A stretch of 8,907 nucleotides of DNA, taken from contig JAHFBB010000021.1 of assembly GCA_023250255.1 (NCBI GenBank), forward strand, positions 1-8,907. The letters are read 5' to 3'. This DNA comes from Chloroflexota bacterium. GTDB lineage: Bacteria > Chloroflexota > Limnocylindria > QHBO01. Under the pieces are notes generated by a model that was given only the letters and a program-made list of their open reading frames with translations, had not been told where the DNA came from and searched no databases. The translations under genes were made by a program, and so were the position numbers. Positions 1 to 5,815 of this stretch are shown one piece after another (position 1 is the first letter of the stretch; every line of letters starts with the position of its first letter).

Positions 1-1
1 C

Positions 2-346
2 ATTCACCCGACCGTCCCGGCTCTTGGCGCTGGCGTGACCGCAGCCCAGGGCGTGGGCATCGAAGGAATCCTGACCATGGTCCTGCTGCTGGCCGTGTTC
101 GGCACGGCGGTGGACGCACGGGGTCCGAAGATCGGTGGCCTGGCCATTGGCCTGGCCGTGTTCGCGGATATCCTCCTCGGCGGGACCCTGACCGGCGCAG
201 CCATGAACCCGGCCCGCTGGTTCGGCATGGCGCTGTGGGATGGACCAAATTGGGCAAACTCCTGGGTCTGGATTGTCGGCCCACTGGTCGGGGCGGCGGT
301 CGTCGCGCTGCTGTATCGCTACCTGTGGTTGCCCGCCCAGGACTGA
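2..346 (+). CDS. Aquaporin / MIP family channel, C-terminal fragment (5' truncated by window edge)
   Basis: This is the C-terminal 114 residues of a major intrinsic protein channel, which moves water or small neutral solutes passively across the cytoplasmic membrane. The frame is open from base 2, so the start lies upstream of the window. The diagnostic feature is the second NPA box, GAAMNPARWFG, whose Arg follows NPA as in the aromatic/arginine selectivity filter. Ahead of it sits the family-typical run VFGTAVDARGPKIGGLAIG, and after it the last transmembrane helix (VWIVGPLVGAAVVALLYRY). The first NPA box and most of the filter are missing, so water-selective and glycerol-type channels cannot be firmly separated. 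The pattern resembles AqpZ-like bacterial aquaporins more than GlpF. The stop at 344-346 faces the ccdA stop with one base between them. There is no sign of a functional link to the minus-strand genes. Confidence 0.9.
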   Translation: MHPTVPALGAGVTAAQGVGIEGILTMVLLLAVFGTAVDARGPKIGGLAIGLAVFADILLGGTLTGAAMNPARWFGMALWDGPNWANSWVWIVGPLVGAAVVALLYRYLWLPAQD

Positions 347-347
347 T

Positions 348-1049
348 TTACAGCCACAGGCCGCTGAACAGGCCGGACAGCCAGGTGAAGGCGTCGAACA
401 GGATCAGCACGCCGATCGCCATCACTGCCAAGCCACTGGCGACCGCAATTGACCGATGGTGGCGGCGCAGCCAGTTGAGGAGCGGCTGGACGCGGGGAAG
501 CGCGACGGCCGCGACGAGGAACGGTAGGGCCAGACCGAGGGAGTAGGCGACCATCAGCAGCGTGGCCGCCGGTGCGTCCTGGGCGGAGGCGCCCATGGCC
601 AGGATGGCTCCCAGAACCGGACCGATGCACGGCGTCCAGCCAATCGCCACCAGCCCGCCCAGCAGGAAGGCCCGGCCCCCACGGCCGGAAGTTGGAGCGG
701 TTGCCCCGATTGGGGGCCGCAGCCGATCGAGGACCGGACCGGCGGCGCCGGTCATCAGGAACCCGAGGACAATCACCGCCAGACCAACGAGTTGGCGGAC
801 GCCGGGTCCCGCGAACAGTCGCACCCCCAGCAGGCCGGCCGACACGCCCAGGCTGATGAACACCGCCGAGAAGCCCAGGGAGAACAGCGCGGCCTGGACG
901 AAGAGGGCACGGCGCGAAGCCGTTCCGCCGGGACTGCGGGCCGCCACCTCGGCGAGGAAGGCGAGATAGACCGGGACCAACGCCAGCACGCACGGCGATG
1001 CGAACGAGATGACGCCGGCCGCGAAGGCCACGGCCAGGCTCAGTTCCAT
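348..1049 (-). CDS. ccdA: CcdA-type cytochrome c biogenesis / thiol-disulfide electron transfer membrane protein
   Basis: A 233-residue protein of the CcdA/DsbD-beta family, which passes electrons from cytoplasmic thioredoxin across the membrane to extracytoplasmic thiol proteins. These include partners that reduce apocytochrome c cysteines. Length is typical for stand-alone CcdA, and about six membrane helices are visible (roughly residues 4-30, 48-75, 85-102, 126-150, 163-183 and 199-222). The two redox cysteines sit in the expected contexts: Cys20 in SFASPCVLALVP and Cys141 in GWTPCIGPVLG. No DsbD-type alpha or gamma thioredoxin domain is attached. The ATG at 1047-1049 lies 7 bases after the stop of the upstream membrane protein gene. 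Only a weak GAG-type ribosome site precedes it, which suggests translational coupling as the last gene of the operon. The upstream gene set contains a cytochrome c domain and a Cys-rich membrane protein, both plausible beneficiaries. That link is inference. Confidence 0.92.
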   Translation of the reverse strand: MELSLAVAFAAGVISFASPCVLALVPVYLAFLAEVAARSPGGTASRRALFVQAALFSLGFSAVFISLGVSAGLLGVRLFAGPGVRQLVGLAVIVLGFLMTGAAGPVLDRLRPPIGATAPTSGRGGRAFLLGGLVAIGWTPCIGPVLGAILAMGASAQDAPAATLLMVAYSLGLALPFLVAAVALPRVQPLLNWLRRHHRSIAVASGLAVMAIGVLILFDAFTWLSGLFSGLWL

Positions 1050-1056
1050 CGGACGC

Positions 1057-2583
1057 TCAGCTGCCCACCACGGCGCGCACCAACAGGCTCACCGGTTCGA
1101 TGACGATGGGCTGGGCGATGATCCACAGCGACAGTACCGTATAGCCGACCATCGCCCCGACCAGGGGCACGCCGGCTATCACCGCCCGCTGCGGCGCGTC
1201 GCGGAGAGCTTGACGGTGAGCCATGATCACCGCCGCTACGTGGCCGCCCACGATTGCCGCGACCGACAGGTACCAGACCGCGGCGATCGGAATCTGATCG
1301 AGCGTTGGGGCGACGGTGGTCAGCGGATTGGCGAGCAGCTCGGGCAGCCAGACGATGCCCTGCAGCAGGAACGTCAGGTAGTGGGCGATGACGTACCCCG
1401 AGGCAATGGGCAGCAGGGTGACCGCATACCGACCGGCACTGGCTGCGAGGTCGAATTCAGGCTCACGGGAGAGCCGGCCGGTGACGTACACCGCCAGGAC
1501 GAACAGCCCGAGGAAGAAAAGCCACAGGCCGATGAGCATGAACGTGGGCGCCAGCAGGCTGGCCCCCAACGGCCCGAAGGCGGCGGCCAGCGGGTCGAAC
1601 AGGAGGTTCAGGATGGTGGTTCCTGCCGACGTCTCCTTGAGGCCGTCGAAGGTCACGCCAGCCAACGCAAGCAGGATGAACGCGGCATCGGACAGGTCGG
1701 GGCGCATGGGTTCTGATAGACCGGTGATCCACCAGCGGTACTCCGGGCGAAGGTCTCCGCGGTCGGCGGCCAGGGTGCACTCCGCGCAATCGACGCAATG
1801 GGCCGAATCGCAGACCTCACCGCAGTCGGTGCACAGCTCACTACGCACGCTCCGTCGTCCGAGCGGACCCACCCGGCCAAACCAGCCAAACAGAACTTCG
1901 AAAACCTCGACCTCGCGCAACCAGGCCACCCGCCCCAGGAGCGTCATGCCCAGCACGGTCACCGTGGTGTAGCCGGTCAGGATGACCGCCAGGGTGGCGG
2001 CATCGGTTCGGCCGGGAAAGACGAGTTCGAGCCAGATGAAGGCAAGCAGCAGGAGCACGGCCGGCCAGCGACCGATGCCATCGGGATTCGCCAGTCCCAT
2101 GTCCAGTCGCCGAACGCCAAACGGTCGCAGGAGACGCTCGAGCAGGTCATGGGTGGTCCGGAATGGGCTGAGCGATGGCCATGCATTTCCGAGCAGTACC
2201 GCGGTGATGGGCACGCCGACCCAGACAAAGATCCAGAACAGCACCGCCGGCAGCGGCGACACGCTGCCAACCACGAATCCGACTGCGATGGCGCCGTACC
2301 ACCACACCAGGCCGAGCAGTCGAAGGAACCAGGAGCCGATGCGCGCCAGCAGTCCGGGCAACGGCCAGGTCGGGTACTGCGGGAACTGTCGTGGTGCGCC
2401 CACCACGAAGATCGAGATGACGAACGAGGCGGCCACCGTGATCGCTGCTGCTGCCAGGTACAGGCTGAGCGGAACAGGGAGCGGGAAGGTCTGGCCCAGG
2501 GCATGCGCCGCAACCGGATCCGCGGAACTCGCCGCAAGGGTCGTCGCCGCCAGGGCGGCGACGACCCATCGGTTACGGTTCAT
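1057..2583 (-). CDS. Polytopic membrane protein with predicted N-terminal His and a six-cysteine cytoplasmic loop; family function unknown
   Basis: A 508-residue protein with a signal peptide (residues 1-26, ending PVAA) and then about ten membrane helices, near 38-60, 88-108, 113-133, 173-190, 195-217, 298-315, 343-367, 386-409, 433-455 and 468-490. Signal peptidase cleavage after Ala26 would leave His27 as the mature N-terminus. The loop between helices 5 and 6 (about 218-297) holds Cys251, 254, 258, 263, 266 and 269 (C-x2-C-x3-C-x4-C-x2-C-x2-C) and His262. Arg-rich loops place it in the cytoplasm by the positive-inside rule. From memory it resembles large membrane proteins often labelled 'fenitrothion hydrolase' in actinobacterial and chloroflexotal genomes, by the AHxLG start, the PVPLSLYL helix, the VTFDG motif and the GHVAAVIMAHRQAL segment. 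That label says little about this protein. The ATG at 2581-2583 overlaps the lipoprotein gene by 11 bases. A copper transport or sensing role is inferred from neighbours only. Confidence 0.85.
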   Translation of the reverse strand: MNRNRWVVAALAATTLAASSADPVAAHALGQTFPLPVPLSLYLAAAAITVAASFVISIFVVGAPRQFPQYPTWPLPGLLARIGSWFLRLLGLVWWYGAIAVGFVVGSVSPLPAVLFWIFVWVGVPITAVLLGNAWPSLSPFRTTHDLLERLLRPFGVRRLDMGLANPDGIGRWPAVLLLLAFIWLELVFPGRTDAATLAVILTGYTTVTVLGMTLLGRVAWLREVEVFEVLFGWFGRVGPLGRRSVRSELCTDCGEVCDSAHCVDCAECTLAADRGDLRPEYRWWITGLSEPMRPDLSDAAFILLALAGVTFDGLKETSAGTTILNLLFDPLAAAFGPLGASLLAPTFMLIGLWLFFLGLFVLAVYVTGRLSREPEFDLAASAGRYAVTLLPIASGYVIAHYLTFLLQGIVWLPELLANPLTTVAPTLDQIPIAAVWYLSVAAIVGGHVAAVIMAHRQALRDAPQRAVIAGVPLVGAMVGYTVLSLWIIAQPIVIEPVSLLVRAVVGS

Positions 2584-2947
2584 TGACCGTCAGCACACCC
2601 AGTTCGACTTCCTCGCCATCCCCGGCATGGAACTCAATGATGAACTGGCCGCTGCGCACCGCGGTGAAGATGATCGTCTCCGATACCCCGGCGCTAAGCT
2701 CGGTGGCCGGGGCCTCCTCGTCATACCCGTGGAGATGGAACACGCCATGTTCGTCCGCCGTCACGGTGATGGTGATCTCGTTGCCGACGCAGGTCGCGAG
2801 GTCGGAGGGTTCCATCTCCCGGGCGGTGATCGTCAGATCGAAACCCAGGGTGGGCGCATCGCAATCATTCATGGGCGTGCTGCAGGCCGCCAACAGGCTC
2901 CCGAGCAGCAGCAGGGCGGCCGCCGCGGATTTGGCGAAAAGGGGCAC
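2573..2947 (-). CDS. Cupredoxin-like lipoprotein lacking the usual Cys copper ligand
   Basis: A 124-residue protein starting at GTG 2945-2947. It has a lipoprotein signal (MPLFAKS, then a Leu/Ala helix, then lipobox LLAAC with lipidated Cys22), so it should be anchored on the outer face of the membrane. The mature part is a small beta-rich domain. EITITVTADEHGVFHLHGYD (residues 57-76) gives His67, His71 and His73. TAVRSGQFIIEFHAGDGEEV (residues 95-114) gives the cupredoxin strand-turn with His107. In blue-copper cupredoxins this turn carries a Cys between His and Met ligands, and here it is absent, so a type-1 blue site is unlikely. A His-only Cu(II) or Cu(I) site is possible. Cys29 and Cys53 could form a disulfide. 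A longer open frame runs upstream through copCD, but the lipobox spacing supports the GTG. The gene lies 7 bases after the copCD stop and overlaps the next gene by 11 bases. A periplasmic-side copper carrier is the likeliest role, by inference. Confidence 0.78.
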   Translation of the reverse strand: MPLFAKSAAAALLLLGSLLAACSTPMNDCDAPTLGFDLTITAREMEPSDLATCVGNEITITVTADEHGVFHLHGYDEEAPATELSAGVSETIIFTAVRSGQFIIEFHAGDGEEVELGVLTVNEP

Positions 2948-2954
2948 CCGAACG

Positions 2955-5234
2955 TCAGTCTCCTTGAAGAGCCGGCCATTGGCTGCGCAGGAAGGACACG
3001 ATCTCCCAGCGTTCGTACGGCAACAGGGTAGTGCCAAATGCCGGCATTTGTGTCCCGGCTCGGCCTGCCGAAATCGACCAGTTGAGCTCGCCATCCGTGC
3101 GGACCGGGACGATGGTGCCAAGATCAGCGATGACCATGCCCTCCGCTTCGCCCAGCGGTCCATCACCTGCCCCGGAGGGACCGTGACAGGACGCGCAGTT
3201 CGCCTGGTAAAGCGACACACCCACGGCGACCGGGTGATCCTGGCTATCCAGCGGGTTGACGCGCGCGGCTTCCGATTCCGGCGCCTGGTTCACCGCGCTC
3301 ACGGCGTCGCGTCCGGTGAGGCCCAGTCCCATCACGACTGCCACAGCCACCATCACGGCACTGATGACCGCCAGCCGCGCAGAGGGTTGCCTCCGCCGGA
3401 CAAGACCAATGCCTGCGGTTCCAGCCAGCAGGCCCACGGGAACCAGCCATCCCGCCAGACCATCGGGCAGCGGAGCAGCCGCCAGGGCGAACCAGGCCGG
3501 TAGCGGAATTCCGGTTGCCGCGGGAGGCAGGGGAGTGTCCGGCAGGTTCAGATGAACGGGCACGGCAAACACGGCTGTCTCGTCGGGGATGTCGTGGCGC
3601 TGCACGGTGACCTCGATATCCCACACCCCATTGCTGCTCAGAAAATCCCCTCGGACGCCGAACAGGCCGGGCGTATCGGTTGGCATGGCTTCGACCGTCG
3701 TGCCATAGGGAAGCCCGAACTCGAGGCGAAAAGAGAGGTACAGGGTCTGGATGTCAGTTCGGTCGGCGCCGGTCAGGCGGTCGGTGACCGTGACCCGATA
3801 GGACTGGACCCCCGGCGCGGGTATCTCCACGATCAGATGGACGCGTGAGGTTCCGGCGTTAGCGAACAGGTGAGCCGAACCGAGGCTGGCGTCCGCCTCC
3901 GCCGGTCGGGCAGCGCTGGCCGGCGACCCGCTGACCAACAGCGCGGCCGCCAGCACGGCGGTGATGCCGATGCCAGTCTCGACGGCCGCGGTTCGAGCAA
4001 GGCTGCGGAATCCGCCCCGCCGGACGAGCAAGAAGTTCAGCGCGCCCAGGGCCGTCGCAATCGACAGCAGGGTCACCTTCAGGAGCAGCAGATTGCCGGT
4101 CGTGCTGTCCAGGACGGCACGGGAACTGCCGAGAACGAGCGGGGAGTTCAGCAAGCCAGTGGCGACCACCAGCGGCAGGGCGACCATGGCCAACCGTCCG
4201 TGGTCCACCCACGCGGCTCGTGGTGCCCAGTCCCCATTCGCCCGCCGGCCACGCCACCCGAGGAGAGCCACGGCGGGCAGAGCTCCGAGCCATGCTCCGA
4301 CGCCCAGCTGGTGGAGCACGTCCAGGACAGCCCCCGGGTAGCCACCCAGCGCGAACGCATGTCCGCCCAGAGCCAGGCCGGAGGTGACCAGCAGGACAGC
4401 GGTGGCGCTGGCCACCAGCCAGGGTCCGTCGCCGGCGGGGGACGGACGGCGAATCCGCGCTGCGACGCATACCAGTAGCAAAGCCACCGTCCCGCCGGCC
4501 GCAATCCGCATGGCCCTGGCGAACGATGTGGAACCGAACGCTGCCGCAAGGTCGAGGCTGAACCCGGGGGGAGGCACGAGCCCGCCGGAGGCGGCTGTGC
4601 GGCCCAGGTAGAGAGCCAGGCCGCCAAAGGCAGCCACGGCCAGGCCGGCCATCACGATCCACGGAACCGCGACCGCGGCCTCGCCGAGCCCGCGCCGTCG
4701 GCGGTGCATGAACCAGGTGGTGTGCAGACCGATGAGCACCAGAACCGCCAGCAGGGTCGTGACGCGGCCGAGCACCGCCCAGGGGTCGGTTGGCGGGAAG
4801 GTGGATTCAGGGGCCGCACCCGGCGGGGGGAGTTGACCGCTCGGATCGAACAGGAAGGCATACGCCCCGCCGGTCGGGTGGCCATCCTCGTCGGAGACGA
4901 TCGAATAGGTCACCGCGTAGGTATCCGGGTCGAGAACGGGGAGGGGAACCAGGATCACCTCTCCGCCGTCGCCGAGGTGAGGGGTGCCGAGGCCACCGAC
5001 CAGGGCCCCGGTGCCATCGCGCAGTTCTACGGTGACACTGGTCGGGTCGACGGCCTCGGTGAAGGTCAGGCGAAGTTCGGTCGGCGCGACCGTGACCGCA
5101 GAATTCGGCGCCGGATCGGCTGTCAGCAGGGTGGCGTGGGCGGCAACCGGCGCAGCGCTGAGCATGATGGCCACGACCGCACCGGCCATGGCGGCAGGCA
5201 GCCGGGAATCAATCCTCCGCGAAGAACGGGTCAT
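2955..5234 (-). CDS. CopC-CopD copper protein fused to a C-terminal cytochrome c domain
   Basis: A 759-residue three-part protein. Residues 1-32 are a signal peptide ending PVAA, and cleavage exposes His33. Residues 33-130 are a CopC domain (HATLLTADPAPNSAV, then SIVSDEDGHP) with the classic Cu(II) ligand set in place: N-terminal His33, Asp117 and His119. Residues about 150-440 form the CopD membrane domain with roughly eight helices, including GHAFALGG (His292) and VLHQLGVGAWLGAL (His308). Residues about 445-565 are an extracytoplasmic beta-rich segment, followed by two further helices (about 585-612 and 619-640). Residues about 668-759 are a class I cytochrome c domain: CASCHG (Cys680, Cys683, haem His684), with Met730 in QMPAFGTTL as the probable sixth ligand. 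CopC and CopD bind and import copper, and the haem adds a redox centre. The ATG at 5232-5234 overlaps the previous gene by 26 bases. An alternative ATG (Met16, 5187-5189) would lose the charged signal-peptide start and has no ribosome site. Confidence 0.9.
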   Translation of the reverse strand: MTRSSRRIDSRLPAAMAGAVVAIMLSAAPVAAHATLLTADPAPNSAVTVAPTELRLTFTEAVDPTSVTVELRDGTGALVGGLGTPHLGDGGEVILVPLPVLDPDTYAVTYSIVSDEDGHPTGGAYAFLFDPSGQLPPPGAAPESTFPPTDPWAVLGRVTTLLAVLVLIGLHTTWFMHRRRRGLGEAAVAVPWIVMAGLAVAAFGGLALYLGRTAASGGLVPPPGFSLDLAAAFGSTSFARAMRIAAGGTVALLLVCVAARIRRPSPAGDGPWLVASATAVLLVTSGLALGGHAFALGGYPGAVLDVLHQLGVGAWLGALPAVALLGWRGRRANGDWAPRAAWVDHGRLAMVALPLVVATGLLNSPLVLGSSRAVLDSTTGNLLLLKVTLLSIATALGALNFLLVRRGGFRSLARTAAVETGIGITAVLAAALLVSGSPASAARPAEADASLGSAHLFANAGTSRVHLIVEIPAPGVQSYRVTVTDRLTGADRTDIQTLYLSFRLEFGLPYGTTVEAMPTDTPGLFGVRGDFLSSNGVWDIEVTVQRHDIPDETAVFAVPVHLNLPDTPLPPAATGIPLPAWFALAAAPLPDGLAGWLVPVGLLAGTAGIGLVRRRQPSARLAVISAVMVAVAVVMGLGLTGRDAVSAVNQAPESEAARVNPLDSQDHPVAVGVSLYQANCASCHGPSGAGDGPLGEAEGMVIADLGTIVPVRTDGELNWSISAGRAGTQMPAFGTTLLPYERWEIVSFLRSQWPALQGD
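2960..2965 (-). promoter_or_regulatory. Ribosome binding site AAGGAG for the cupredoxin-like lipoprotein
   Basis: On the minus strand AAGGAG lies inside the last codons of the CopCD fusion gene, 12 bases before the GTG at 2945-2947. It is the best Shine-Dalgarno match in the minus-strand operon, but the spacing is longer than usual. No closer in-frame ATG, GTG or TTG exists. Together with the lipobox it fixes the start of the lipoprotein gene. Confidence 0.55.
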
Positions 5235-5745
5235 CGCCGTAGATCACCAACCAGCGTCGGCGCATTTCACGAATCGTGGCAATCACCGCCGCATCGGGCG
5301 TGCCAATGGGCAGCAGCGCGGAAATGCCCGCACGGACTTTCTCGCTCCCCTCGATGCCCAGCAGGCCCAGGTAGTCGCGGACTCGCTGGGCCGGTGTCTT
5401 GCCTTCTCCGCGCATGCGCACCAGGACGTCGGCCTCGTGAACGAGGCCACCCTGGTAGTCCGATTCGGGACGGGCGAGATCCGCCTGGATGGCGGGAACG
5501 TCGTCCAGGCGGGGATCCGAGTATGCCCAGCGGATGAATGAGCCCATGAGTTCGTCCTCACGCTCATGGTGATTGCGGTGATAGACCTGCAGATACTGCT
5601 GCTTTTCCGACTCACTGCGGGTGAGGGCGATCTGGGCGACCTGGCGCATTTCCGGGGTCCAGCGGCGCAGCGACTCGACGAACTGTCGGAGGGTCAGCGA
5701 GCCGGCTGGCTGCGGCTCGAATCGGTGTTCATGGGTCTCCTGCAC
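5209..5745 (-). CDS. Unrecognised 178-residue soluble protein heading the copper operon
   Basis: I do not recognise a family. The protein is soluble by appearance, with no signal peptide, no membrane helix and no cysteine. It is rich in charged residues and probably mostly helical. Histidines cluster at the N-terminus (His5, His7) and in YHRNHHERED (His56, His59, His60), which could bind metal. The C-terminal part (about 135-170) ends with a Trp/Arg-rich helix (EMRRRWLVIYGDD). The GTG at 5743-5745 is the only reasonable start: an in-frame TAG lies just upstream at 5752-5754 and the next Met is residue 32. A short AGG upstream is the only ribosome-site candidate. As first gene of the five-gene minus-strand cluster, overlapping copCD by 26 bases, it should be co-expressed with copper proteins. 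A cytoplasmic copper-responsive or assembly role is possible but rests only on position and His content. No helix-turn-helix was evident by eye. Confidence 0.75.
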   Translation of the reverse strand: MQETHEHRFEPQPAGSLTLRQFVESLRRWTPEMRQVAQIALTRSESEKQQYLQVYHRNHHEREDELMGSFIRWAYSDPRLDDVPAIQADLARPESDYQGGLVHEADVLVRMRGEGKTPAQRVRDYLGLLGIEGSEKVRAGISALLPIGTPDAAVIATIREMRRRWLVIYGDDPFFAED

Positions 5746-5752
5746 AGGAACC

Positions 5753-5758
5753 TATACT
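5753..5758 (+). promoter_or_regulatory. Candidate -10 element in the 70-base divergent intergenic region
   Basis: Bases 5746-5815 separate the two divergently read operons and must hold at least one promoter. TATACT at 5753-5758 matches the sigma-70 -10 consensus at five of six positions and is the only AT-rich patch. Its complement (TAGTAT at 5759-5754) is a weaker -10 for the minus strand. A good -35 box at proper spacing was not found for either direction, so the assignment stays tentative. No operator-like inverted repeat stands out. Confidence 0.3.
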
Positions 5759-5815
5759 AGCCGCCGTGCCTCCGGCCTCCCTGCCTGACCAACCTCGCCC
5801 GCCCCACCCTGCCGG

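Noticed and set aside
341..380. Hairpin/direct repeat around the CAGGCCG copies near 357-375 as a bidirectional terminator
   Set aside because: The stem is only about four pairs, there is no following T-run, and the repeat lies inside the ccdA coding region.
348..1049. Full-length DsbD instead of CcdA
   Set aside because: At 233 residues there is only the six-helix core, with no N- or C-terminal thioredoxin-like domain.
1057..2583. Calling the 508-residue membrane protein a fenitrothion hydrolase, or CtaG
   Set aside because: The first label comes from remembered database annotations of look-alike proteins and no catalytic residues support it here. CtaG (caa3 assembly) is shorter, and I could not match its motifs.
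1009..3031. Long plus-strand open frames opposite the minus-strand operon (for example 1009-1716, 1798-2586 and 1982-3031)
   Set aside because: Their products are Arg/Gly/Gln/Pro-rich, without recognisable domains, and mirror genes with clear families on the other strand. High GC makes stop codons rare, so such frames are expected by chance.
2573..3220. A longer version of the lipoprotein gene starting at 3220
   Set aside because: It would add about 91 residues read out of frame through the cytochrome c end of the CopCD fusion, and would bury the lipoprotein signal peptide in the middle of the protein.
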